Assembly (NCBI GenBank): GCA_003221375.1
Contig: QHRI01000213.1
Location: 1 to 8,358 of the forward strand
Direction: 5' to 3'
DNA: 8,358 bases
Origin: Verrucomicrobiota bacterium
Lineage (GTDB): Bacteria > Verrucomicrobiota > Verrucomicrobiia > Chthoniobacterales > UBA10450
In this document: positions 1 to 7,045 of the stretch, piece by piece
Layout: each line of letters starts with the position of its first letter
Position numbering within the stretch: position 1 is the first letter of the stretch
Translations under genes and position numbers: made by a program
The notes under the pieces: model-generated
Database searches by the model: none
Told to the model about the DNA's origin: nothing
The model's input: only the letters and a program-made list of their open reading frames with translations

Positions 1-990
1 AATTTTGCGATGTTGATTCCGCCGGCGCACTTCAAAGGCTGGAAAGTGACGACCGTCGGCGACGACATCGCATGGATGGAAATTCGTGACGGGCGTTTGT
101 TCGCCGTGAATCCGGAGAACGGATATTTCGGTGTTGTTCCCGGCACAAGCTATAAATCGAATCCGAATGCGATGAAATCGATCCAGCACGACACGCTTTA
201 TACAAACGTCGCGCTCACTGATGACGCTGATGTTTGGTGGGAAGGAAAAGATGGACCGCCACCCAAACACGCCATCGATTGGCGTGGGAACGATTGGACG
301 CCGGACTCAAAAGAAAAAGCGGCGCACCCCAACAGCCGGTTTGCCACCCCGATGCGCAATAATCCTGCTCTCAATCCTGATGTGGAAAAAGGCGAAGGCG
401 TTCCGATCAGCGCCATCATTTTCGGCGGCCGCCGTAGCGACACCGTGCCACTGGTTTACGAGGCGTTCGATTGGACTCATGGCGTTTATCTGGGCGCTAC
501 CATGGCCTCCGAGACAACCGCAGCCGCGACGGGCGCCGTCGGACAAGTACGACGCGATCCGATGGCGATGTTGCCTTTCTGCGGATACAACATCGGTGAT
601 TACTTTCGGCATTGGATGGACATAGGAAAACGCCTCACCAATCCGCCGCTTATCTTCAACGTGAACTGGTTTCGAAAAGGCGCGAATGGAAAATTTCTCT
701 GGCCCGGCTTCGGCGAGAACATGCGTGTGCTCAAATGGATCATCGATCGCTGCGAACAAAACGGCGGGGCGGTCAAATCGCCAGTGGGCTGGTTACCCAC
801 TCCGCATGATCTCGACCTTGATGGTCTCGAAATCGATCACAAATCTGTCGCCGATCTTCTCGGAATCGATCACGGGGAATGGCAAAAAGAACTCGCCGAA
901 CACAAAAAGTTTTTCGACTCGCTCGGCGGGGTTGTTCCGGAGGAATTACTGAAACAGCGCGAACAATTCGTCGCGCGGTTCGCTGAATAA
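1..990 (+). CDS. pckG: Phosphoenolpyruvate carboxykinase (GTP), C-terminal part (5' end outside window)
   Basis: This cytosolic enzyme converts oxaloacetate and GTP to phosphoenolpyruvate, GDP and CO2, the entry step of gluconeogenesis. The frame is open from base 1, so the gene starts upstream. The first visible residues, NFAMLIPP, directly follow where the family's P-loop (GACGKTN) should be, so the window cuts the gene inside the nucleotide-binding site. Visible family motifs, numbering from the first visible residue, are: the metal-binding kinase-2 motif GDDIAW (20-25), then NPENGYFGVVPGTS, DVWWEG, the substrate-binding HPNSRF segment, IIFGGRRSDTVPLVYEAFDW, GATMASETTAA, LPFCGYNIGDYF and FLWPGFGENMRVL. 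Together they mark the GTP-using class rather than the ATP-using one. About 329 residues are present of roughly 600 in the family, and the C-terminus looks complete, ending in TAA. A hairpin repeat follows 12 bp downstream and could act as a 3' end. Nothing suggests inactivation in the visible part. Confidence 0.97.
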   Translation, partial: NFAMLIPPAHFKGWKVTTVGDDIAWMEIRDGRLFAVNPENGYFGVVPGTSYKSNPNAMKSIQHDTLYTNVALTDDADVWWEGKDGPPPKHAIDWRGNDWTPDSKEKAAHPNSRFATPMRNNPALNPDVEKGEGVPISAIIFGGRRSDTVPLVYEAFDWTHGVYLGATMASETTAAATGAVGQVRRDPMAMLPFCGYNIGDYFRHWMDIGKRLTNPPLIFNVNWFRKGANGKFLWPGFGENMRVLKWIIDRCEQNGGAVKSPVGWLPTPHDLDLDGLEIDHKSVADLLGIDHGEWQKELAEHKKFFDSLGGVVPEELLKQREQFVARFAE

Positions 991-1002
991 CCATCCGCGA
1001 TC

Positions 1003-1109
1003 GTCATCCCGAGCGGAGCGAGGGACCCCTCAAAGGGTGATCGATCACGCTAGCTTCACGGCGTGCCACAAACTTCGTAGGAGAAGTCCCTCACTTCGTT
1101 CGGTATGCC
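1003..1109. repeat. Intergenic REP-like imperfect hairpin between pckG and uvrA
   Basis: Arms at 1003-1031 and 1081-1109 are inverted copies matching at 22 of 29 positions. The core is GTCATCCCGAGCGGAGCGAG on the left and its variant complement on the right. The interior holds a perfect 12-bp palindrome, GTGATCGATCAC, at 1037-1048, and a small stem (CACGC/GCGTG at 1046-1050 and 1061-1065). The same core recurs at 4226-4311 inside uvrA and at 6904-7030 before lgt, so this is a dispersed repeat family. It fills nearly the whole 134-bp gap. It may work as a transcript end or mRNA-stabilising hairpin for pckG, but there is no T-tract, so a classical intrinsic terminator is not supported. No promoter or ribosome-binding site for uvrA is visible in the gap. 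Confidence 0.8.
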
Positions 1110-1124
1110 ACGCGGTTTTATCTC

Positions 1125-4100
1125 GTGGAAATTTGCGAATCGGTTGACTGGCAGCGAATATTTCCAGTGGGTTCGAAGATTGCGAGCAAAGAACATCTCA
1201 GGGTACCAATCGCGAAGGATTTCATTGAGGTTCGTGGGGCGCGGCAGAACAATCTCAAAGGGATCGATGTCGACCTTCCGCTGGGGAAATTGACGGTCGT
1301 CACGGGCCCCAGCGGCAGCGGCAAATCGAGTCTGGCATTCGAGACGATTTACGCCGAAGGCCAGCGACGTTACGTCGAAACCTTTAGTCCCTATATGCGG
1401 CAATTTCTCGACCGCATGGACAAGCCGCGCGTGGACGACATCCGCGGTATTCCTCCTGCGATTGCCATCGAACAGGCGAACCCAGTCAAGAGCTCACGCT
1501 CGACCGTCGGCACGATGACGGAGATCAATGATTATCTGAAGTTACTCTGGCCGCGCGTTGCCCCCGCATTTTGTCCGAATTGCAGCCGCGAAATTCGCCA
1601 GGAAACCGCGCAGTCAATCAGTCACCAGGTATTGCACCACTGCGCAGCGAAAACTGTTCTTGTCACTTTCTGGATTGCCGTTCCACCGAAAACCGAACCG
1701 CGCAAGTTCTTCGAATTTCTTCAGCAACAGGGATATTTGCGGGTATGGATCGATAACGAAGTCGTGCGCGTCGACGTCGATCCAAAATTCAAGCGACTTG
1801 GGGCGCGTGTGCAGGTCATTCAGGATCGCGTTGCGATCTCGGAGGAAAACCGTGCACGATTGATCGAGGCGATCGAAACCGCGCTGCGCTTTGGGAAAGG
1901 CAAGATCAATATTATTCCGAGGTCGGAGACTGCCCAACGTCCAACGGATCACGGATCGCCAATCACCGATCGCGAGTTCCCGTTCTCCACTGGCTGGCAT
2001 TGCGCCTATTGCGACCTCGACATTCGCCCGCCTACAGCTGGGTTGTTCAGTTTCAATAATCCACTCGGCGCGTGTCCGGAATGTCGAGGCTTTGGTCGTA
2101 CCATCGCAATTGATCTAAACAAGGCGATTCCCAATCGCAGTCTGAGCATTAAACAAGGCGTGGTGCGCGTTTTTCGCGGTGCCGAGTTCGGCGAATCGCA
2201 GAAAGATTTACTTCGAGCCTGCGCACAAAAAGAGATCGATATCGATGTTCCCTTCGAAGAATTACCGAAGGCCGACCAGAACTTCGTCATCGAAGGCGAG
2301 AAACGATCGGGCGATTATACAGACGAAGATTACGAAAATGATCGGTGGTATGGGGTCCGTGGATTCTTTCGCTGGCTTGAGAGCAAGACTTATAAGATGC
2401 ACGTGCGCGTTTTGCTCAGCCGCTATCGGGCTTACATCACCTGTCCGAGCTGTAACGGGGGACGATATCAGCCCGAAGCGCTCAATTATAAGATTCAAGG
2501 AGCGGAGGTCTCTAGTTCACCGTCCCAAAAGGGCGGATTGGAAACCGCCCCTCCTTGTTTAACGGTTCCCGAATTCCAAGCGCTTTCGATACTGGATGCC
2601 CGGAATTTTCTGTCGGCGGTCAAGATTTCATCGAACGATTCAACCGCACGAATGTTGCGTGACGAAATCTGCGCGCGCCTCAATTATCTGTGCGAAGTGG
2701 GCGTTAGCTATCTCACGCTCGACCGATCCACGCGCACTTTGAGCGGCGGCGAAGTGCAACGGGTAAATCTCACAACCTGCCTTGGTGCATCGCTGGTCAA
2801 CACACTCTTCGTCATGGACGAACCGAGCATTGGTTTGCATCCGCGCGATGTTGGCCGGCTCGTGCGTGTGATGCATAACTTGCGCGACAAAGGCAATACG
2901 TTGCTCGTGGTCGAGCACGAAGAACAAATCATTCGGGCCGGTGATAATTTGATTGATATCGGTCCAGGCCGCGGCGAGCACGGCGGCCAGTTGGTTTGGA
3001 ATGGTTCGCTAGACCAATTTGTAAATGGAGCCGGCGCGCCCTCGCGCCGTACGATGGGCGAAAACCGGCGCGAGGGCGCGCCGGCTCCATCTCTTACGCG
3101 CGATTATCTTACGCGCGAAAAATCAATTTCGGCTCCAGCGTCACGCAGAAAATCGAGCTCCTTGATCAAGATTATTGGCGCTCGACAGCATAACCTGAAG
3201 AACATCGACGTCGAACTTCCGTTGGGCGTTTTCACATGCGTCACCGGCGTTTCCGGTTCCGGGAAATCCACTCTGATTCACGACGTGCTTTACCGCAATC
3301 TGCTGATTGCGAAGGGGCAAACGTCCGATCCGGAACTGGGTGCATGTAAATCTGTGACCGGGGGGCATCGCATCTGTGACGTAATCATGGTTGATCAGGC
3401 GCCGCTTGCGCGCACGCCCCGGTCAACACCGCTGCTGTACTTGGGGCTTTACGATCGCGTTCGAGAATTGTTCGCGGCTCAACCGGAAGCAATGTCACAG
3501 GGACTGACGGCGGGCGCATTCTCGTTTAATTCCGGCAGCGGTCGCTGCGAACGTTGCTCCGGCACGGGATACGAGAAAATTGAGATGCAATTTTTGAGTG
3601 ACCTCTTCGTGCGCTGCGCAGAATGCGAAGGCAAGCGCTTTCAGCCGCACGTACTGAAACTTCAACTGCACGGAAAATCAATTCACGATCTGCTGAAGCT
3701 CACCGTAAGCGAAGCGATCGATTTTTTCGCGCAAATCGGAGAGGACAAGACATTGTCCGAACCACTTCGCGTGCTTGAACAGGTCGGGCTTGGCTATCTG
3801 CGGCTGGGGCAGCCGTTGAACACATTATCCGGCGGTGAGTCGCAGCGGTTGAAGCTTGTCAGGCATTTGGCTGAGACAGAAAACGTCGAACGTTCAACGC
3901 CCAACAGCCAACGCCCAAATGGAAAAGCCTCCGGCAATTTGCTTATCTTTGATGAACCAACCACGGGACTTCATTTCGATGACGTGGCGATGCTGCTGCG
4001 ATTATTTCAGCGGCTGGTCGATCGCGGTCATTCCATCGTGGTGATCGAGCACAATCTCGAAGTGATCAAATGCGCCGATTGGATTGTCGATCTGGGTCCA

Positions 4101-6911
4101 GAAGCAGGAGACGCAGGTGGGGAGGTGGTCGCTGTTGGAACTCCAGAGCAAATCGCGAAGATACAGAAATCGTACACCGGGCGATTTCTCAGAAATGTGC
4201 TCCGCAAATCCTGCACAGTACCGTATGTCATCCCGAGCCGCGAAGACGGCGAGGTACCTCACAAAGCGTCCCGCGAGTTGGAGAGATCCTTCGCTTACGC
4301 TCAGGATGACAGCGTGGAGCTGGCGCGAGCCGCAGAGGAAGCGCCGCGTTTTCGACTGAATGGAGGCGGCGCAATCCACGTCCACGGCGCGCGCGAGCAC
4401 AACCTGAAGAACATCGATGTCAAAATCCCCAGGGAGCAAATGGTGGTCATTACTGGTCTGAGTGGCTCCGGTAAATCGACGCTCGCATTTGATATTCTCT
4501 TCGCGGAGGGACAACGACGTTTTCTCGACAGCATGTCGCCGTATGCGCGGCAATTCGTCGAGCAACTGGAAAAACCGGATGTCGATTTAGTCAGCGGATT
4601 GCCTCCCAGCGTAGCGATTGAGCAACGGGTCACGCGCGGCGGAGGGAAATCGACCGTCGCTACGGTGACGGAGGTGTACCACTTTCTCCGGCTGCTCTTC
4701 GCAAAAACCGGAACGCAATTTTGTCCGGACTGCGATTTGCCCGTGGAGAAACAAAGTCTCGCCGCCATTACGAAACAAATTGAATCAATAGCCAAACGCG
4801 GGCCGGTGAGAGTGCTTGCGCCATTGGTCAAGGCTCGAAAAGGTTTTCACACCGAAGTCGCCCGCTGGGCGGAGCGCCAGGGATTCGACACCCTTTACGT
4901 GGATGGAAAACTGGTTCCTATCTCGCATTTTCAAAAACTCGAGCGGTTCAAAGAGCATACCATTGATGTGCTCGTTGGTCTGATCGATCGGAAGCGAATC
5001 GCGAAAGCGCGTGAGTTTGCCGGGCGAGCGTTAGAGATTGGTCGCGGCACCGCACGTCTGCTTGATTCAAAAAATCGACTGACAGTTTTAAGCACCGAAA
5101 TGAGTTGCCCAAACTGCGGCCGCGCGTTCGAGGAGCTCGACCCGCGTTTATTTTCGTTTAATTCCCCTCACGGGGCGTGCGAAGAATGCGGCGGATTCGG
5201 CGAAATTTGGGACCAGGATCTGCAGACTGCTGCAAGCTCGGACAGCGAATCGATTCTGGAAACCGAGCTTGCCGCAGAGCGCGAGTCTGAATGGATCGAG
5301 GAAGGCGAGGCGCGCGAATGTCCGAGTTGCCACGGTTCGGAGAAATTGAAATTCCGGGGAACGCCTCAAACCATTGCTGCCGGTCTCATTCCCGAAATTC
5401 AACAGCGATTGCGATTCATGGAAAAAGTTGGCCTCGGCTACCTCGCACTCGGACGCTCGGCGAAGACGTTGAGCGGCGGAGAATCGCAGCGGATTCGATT
5501 GGCAGCACAACTTGGCTCGAATCTACGGGGCGTTCTTTACGTGTTGGATGAGCCGACGATCGGTCTTCATCCGCGCGATAACTTGCGCCTGCTCGACACA
5601 CTCACCGCGCTGCGGAACAAAGGGAACTCATTGATTGTTGTCGAGCATGATGAGGAAACGATGCGGCGCGCCGATCACATCATCGATCTTGGTCCGCGTG
5701 CTGGAATTCACGGTGGAGAAGTCGTGACGACGGGCACGCTGCGCGACGTCGAGCGAAACGCACATTCTGAGACGGCACGTTGTTTGAAATCGCCGCTTCG
5801 CCATCCCATCCGCGGGTCACGTCGATCTCTGCGGAACATCGAAAACTGGATCGAAGTCCGTGGAGCGAGAGCAAATAATTTGAAAGATGTCGACGTTCGG
5901 TTTCCCGTTGGCAGGCTTTCAGTAATCACCGGAATTTCCGGCAGCGGTAAGTCCACATTGATGCACGAGGTCATCTGGCCTGCAGTGTGCGAGCAGCTGA
6001 AACAAGGGAAAAGGGCAGGGAATGGCGATCTCTTCAAACTGGTTAGCGGTGCGCGAGAAATCGAAGCTGTTTATGAAGTCGATCAATCACCGATCGGTAA
6101 GACCTCGCGCTCGACGCCGGGCACCTACGTCAAAGTGTTCAACGAGATCCGGAATCTTTATGCGCAATTACCCGTCTCGCGCGTGCGTGGATATTCTGCC
6201 AGCCGATTTTCGTTCAACGCCGAAGGTGGTCGTTGCGAGACTTGCAAGGGTCAGGGCGTGATCAAACTGGAGATGAATTTTCTGCCGCGCAGCTACGTGC
6301 CATGCGAAGATTGCGGCGGCAAACGTTACAATCCGCAAACGCTTGAGGTGCTCTACAACGAGAAATCGATTGGCGACGTGATGGAAATGACAATCGAGGA
6401 AGCAGCGCAATTCTTTTCGGCGCATCCAAAGATTGCGCGCCCGCTCTCCCTTTTGGTCGATACCGGTCTTGGCTATCTCAAGCTGGGACAACCGAGTCCA
6501 ACGCTCAGCGGCGGCGAAGCGCAGCGGCTGAAGCTGGTCACGCAACTCAAGCGGGGGGTCAGCCGCGCGGCCAATGAGCGGATTCGCAAGATGCGCAAGC
6601 CAGGCTCCACATTGTATTTGCTCGAGGAGCCTACTATCGGGCTGCACATGGCCGATATTGAATTGCTTCTCAACGTGCTGCATCGGCTCGTCGACGAAGG
6701 AAACACGGTGATTGTGATCGAACACAATCTCAGCGTGATCGCAGAAGCCGATTACATTGTTGATCTGGGCCCGGAGGCCGGGGCGGATGGGGGCAAAGTT
6801 GTCGCTGCCGGCACGCCGGAACAAGTCGCAAAGAACCGCGTGAGTCGCACGGCGCCATTCTTGCGAAAAGTGCTGAACGCGTCGCGCGCAAAAACAACAC
6901 GGTCAGCCTGA
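1125..6911 (+). CDS. uvrA: Double-length excinuclease ABC subunit A (two fused UvrA modules, four ABC ATPase domains)
   Basis: UvrA is the ATP-driven damage sensor of nucleotide excision repair; as a dimer it loads UvrB onto lesions. Here one 1928-residue chain holds two UvrA modules, against about 940 residues for the usual protein. Module 1: Walker A GPSGSGKSS (61-69), zinc cysteines C293/C296/C317/C320, signature LSGGEVQ (539-545), Walker B with DEPSIGLH (565-572); then Walker A GVSGSGKST (708-716), zinc finger C808/C811-x19-C831/C834, LSGGESQ (901-907), DEPTTGLH (943-950). Module 2: GLSGSGKST (1111-1119), C1328/C1331/C1352/C1355, LSGGESQ (1449-1455), DEPTIGLH (1475-1482); then GISGSGKST (1603-1611), C1704/C1707-x19-C1727/C1730, LSGGEAQ (1794-1800), EEPTIGLH (1834-1841). 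All four sites look intact, although the last Walker B has Glu for Asp at 1833. Module 2 lacks about 100 residues between its zinc site and signature. UvrA homology begins near residue 34. GTG 1125 is the first start codon in the frame and GTG 1167 is an alternative; neither has a clear Shine-Dalgarno. Similar double-length UvrA proteins are known in Chlamydiae. Five repeat-derived segments are translated in frame. Confidence 0.96.
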   Translation: MEICESVDWQRIFPVGSKIASKEHLRVPIAKDFIEVRGARQNNLKGIDVDLPLGKLTVVTGPSGSGKSSLAFETIYAEGQRRYVETFSPYMRQFLDRMDKPRVDDIRGIPPAIAIEQANPVKSSRSTVGTMTEINDYLKLLWPRVAPAFCPNCSREIRQETAQSISHQVLHHCAAKTVLVTFWIAVPPKTEPRKFFEFLQQQGYLRVWIDNEVVRVDVDPKFKRLGARVQVIQDRVAISEENRARLIEAIETALRFGKGKINIIPRSETAQRPTDHGSPITDREFPFSTGWHCAYCDLDIRPPTAGLFSFNNPLGACPECRGFGRTIAIDLNKAIPNRSLSIKQGVVRVFRGAEFGESQKDLLRACAQKEIDIDVPFEELPKADQNFVIEGEKRSGDYTDEDYENDRWYGVRGFFRWLESKTYKMHVRVLLSRYRAYITCPSCNGGRYQPEALNYKIQGAEVSSSPSQKGGLETAPPCLTVPEFQALSILDARNFLSAVKISSNDSTARMLRDEICARLNYLCEVGVSYLTLDRSTRTLSGGEVQRVNLTTCLGASLVNTLFVMDEPSIGLHPRDVGRLVRVMHNLRDKGNTLLVVEHEEQIIRAGDNLIDIGPGRGEHGGQLVWNGSLDQFVNGAGAPSRRTMGENRREGAPAPSLTRDYLTREKSISAPASRRKSSSLIKIIGARQHNLKNIDVELPLGVFTCVTGVSGSGKSTLIHDVLYRNLLIAKGQTSDPELGACKSVTGGHRICDVIMVDQAPLARTPRSTPLLYLGLYDRVRELFAAQPEAMSQGLTAGAFSFNSGSGRCERCSGTGYEKIEMQFLSDLFVRCAECEGKRFQPHVLKLQLHGKSIHDLLKLTVSEAIDFFAQIGEDKTLSEPLRVLEQVGLGYLRLGQPLNTLSGGESQRLKLVRHLAETENVERSTPNSQRPNGKASGNLLIFDEPTTGLHFDDVAMLLRLFQRLVDRGHSIVVIEHNLEVIKCADWIVDLGPEAGDAGGEVVAVGTPEQIAKIQKSYTGRFLRNVLRKSCTVPYVIPSREDGEVPHKASRELERSFAYAQDDSVELARAAEEAPRFRLNGGGAIHVHGAREHNLKNIDVKIPREQMVVITGLSGSGKSTLAFDILFAEGQRRFLDSMSPYARQFVEQLEKPDVDLVSGLPPSVAIEQRVTRGGGKSTVATVTEVYHFLRLLFAKTGTQFCPDCDLPVEKQSLAAITKQIESIAKRGPVRVLAPLVKARKGFHTEVARWAERQGFDTLYVDGKLVPISHFQKLERFKEHTIDVLVGLIDRKRIAKAREFAGRALEIGRGTARLLDSKNRLTVLSTEMSCPNCGRAFEELDPRLFSFNSPHGACEECGGFGEIWDQDLQTAASSDSESILETELAAERESEWIEEGEARECPSCHGSEKLKFRGTPQTIAAGLIPEIQQRLRFMEKVGLGYLALGRSAKTLSGGESQRIRLAAQLGSNLRGVLYVLDEPTIGLHPRDNLRLLDTLTALRNKGNSLIVVEHDEETMRRADHIIDLGPRAGIHGGEVVTTGTLRDVERNAHSETARCLKSPLRHPIRGSRRSLRNIENWIEVRGARANNLKDVDVRFPVGRLSVITGISGSGKSTLMHEVIWPAVCEQLKQGKRAGNGDLFKLVSGAREIEAVYEVDQSPIGKTSRSTPGTYVKVFNEIRNLYAQLPVSRVRGYSASRFSFNAEGGRCETCKGQGVIKLEMNFLPRSYVPCEDCGGKRYNPQTLEVLYNEKSIGDVMEMTIEEAAQFFSAHPKIARPLSLLVDTGLGYLKLGQPSPTLSGGEAQRLKLVTQLKRGVSRAANERIRKMRKPGSTLYLLEEPTIGLHMADIELLLNVLHRLVDEGNTVIVIEHNLSVIAEADYIVDLGPEAGADGGKVVAAGTPEQVAKNRVSRTAPFLRKVLNASRAKTTRSA
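1937..1978 (+). repeat. Heptamer array translated inside uvrA (module 1, before the first zinc site)
   Basis: Read in 7-base steps this stretch gives ACGTCCA, ACGGATC, ACGGATC, GCCAATC, ACCGATC, GCGAGTT: six units, the middle four clearly related and two identical. The 42-bp length keeps the frame. It encodes residues 271-285 (QRPTDHGSPITDREF), which lie between the UvrB-binding region and the CAYC zinc pair. Other UvrA proteins need no such sequence at this place. The first unit resembles the first unit of the array at 3883-3924. Confidence 0.6.
2496..2557 (+). repeat. Imperfect inverted repeat translated inside uvrA (module 1, after CPSC)
   Basis: The ends CAAGGAGCGG (2496-2505) and CCGCCCCTCCTTG (2545-2557) are complementary apart from a 3-base bulge. 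A nested stem GGGCGG/CCGCCC (2531-2536 and 2545-2550) shares the right arm. It encodes residues 458-478, rich in Ser, Gly and Pro. It sits where ordinary UvrA has a short turn between the beta strand after the CxxC-G-R motif and the PEFQALSILDA helix. The match between repeat boundaries and the extra loop supports an inserted element that kept the frame. Confidence 0.6.
3025..3090 (+). repeat. Perfect 25-bp-arm palindrome translated inside uvrA (linker between ATPase halves of module 1)
   Basis: Arms 3025-3049 and 3066-3090 are exact reverse complements over 25 bp, very GC-rich (GGAGCCGGCGCGCCCTCGCG within the left arm), with a 16-base loop. The 66-bp element equals 22 codons and encodes residues 634-656, rich in Gly, Ala, Pro and Arg. 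It lies in the linker between the end of the first ATPase domain (GQLVWNGSLDQF) and the start of the second (IKIIGARQHNLK). Immediately downstream a 12-base sequence TCTTACGCGCGA is repeated directly at 3092-3103 and 3107-3118, also in frame (LTRD/LTRE). Perfect arms suggest a recent insertion or active maintenance. Confidence 0.9.
3883..3924 (+). repeat. Second heptamer array translated inside uvrA (before the second Walker B)
   Basis: In 7-base steps: ACGTCGA, ACGTTCA, ACGCCCA, ACAGCCA, ACGCCCA, AATGGAA. Five units share an ACnnnCA-like pattern and two are identical; the last is degenerate. As at 1937-1978 the span is 42 bp, which preserves the frame. It encodes part of residues 920-934, between signature helix residues KLVRHLAE and the Walker B strand NLLIFDEP, where typical UvrA has only a few residues. 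Confidence 0.6.
4226..4311 (+). repeat. REP-like hairpin translated at the junction of the two UvrA modules
   Basis: The left end TGTCATCCCGAGC (4226-4238) and right end GCTCAGGATGACA (4299-4311) are inverted copies with one mismatch; the interior is only partly complementary (GCGAAG left, CTTCGC right). The core is the same as the intergenic repeat at 1003-1109. It encodes residues 1034-1063, including the peptide RSFAYAQDDS. It lies exactly in the linker joining module 1 (which ends FLRNVLRKS) to module 2 (which begins AIHVHGAREHNLK). Confidence 0.8.
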
Positions 6912-6946
6912 GCGAAGCCCATTCGACTCACTTCGCTCACTCAGGG
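6904..6946. repeat. REP-like hairpin spanning the uvrA stop codon
   Basis: CCTGAGCGAAG (6907-6917) pairs with CTTCGCTCACTCAGG (6931-6945), leaving a 4-base bulge on the right arm. The uvrA stop TGA (6909-6911) is part of the left arm. The core GAGCGAAG is shared with the other REP-like copies in this window. It could form a hairpin at the 3' end of the uvrA transcript; there is no following T-run. Confidence 0.6.
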
Positions 6947-6965
6947 TGTAAACTCCGCGGGGTCC

Positions 6966-7030
6966 AAGGATCCCGTGAAACTACCTTTAAGGTTCCGTAG
7001 CGGGATTCCTCGACTTCGCTCGGATTGACA
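6966..7030. repeat. Second REP-like unit just upstream of lgt
   Basis: GGATCCCG (6968-6975) pairs with CGGGATTCC (7001-7009) with a single-base bulge, and CTAC/GTAG extends the interior (6981-6984 and 6997-7000). The tail at 7010-7030 (GACTTCGCTCGGATTGACA) is an inverted copy of the REP core seen at 1003 and 4226. Together with the preceding hairpin it occupies almost all of the uvrA-lgt gap and ends 15 bases before the lgt ATG. No promoter is recognisable. Confidence 0.55.
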
Positions 7031-7045
7031 GCGAAAGTCCGCGCG

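Noticed and set aside
991..1124. LexA/SOS-type operator upstream of uvrA
   Set aside because: No sequence matching the known SOS box types was found; only the REP-like hairpin and its central palindrome are visible.
1937..4311. CRISPR array or minisatellite reading of the repeats inside uvrA
   Set aside because: There is no regular direct repeat with unique spacers of constant length; the units are short heptamers or single palindromes scattered within a continuous coding frame.
4199..4320. Two separate uvrA genes with a sequencing error joining them
   Set aside because: The frame is open throughout with no stop and no frame change; module 2 begins in the same frame, and double-length UvrA has precedent in Chlamydiae.
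4002..4565. Minus-strand open frame of 187 codons opposite uvrA
   Set aside because: It is antisense to conserved UvrA sequence and shows no recognisable protein motif; it is explained by codon usage of the real gene.
6168..6824. Minus-strand open frame of 218 codons opposite the last UvrA ATPase domain
   Set aside because: The opposite strand encodes clear zinc-finger, signature and Walker B motifs; the antisense frame has no family resemblance.
7025..7045. TTG at 7025 as the lgt start
   Set aside because: The extra seven residues derive from the REP-like repeat, while ATG 7046 gives a typical Lgt N-terminus.
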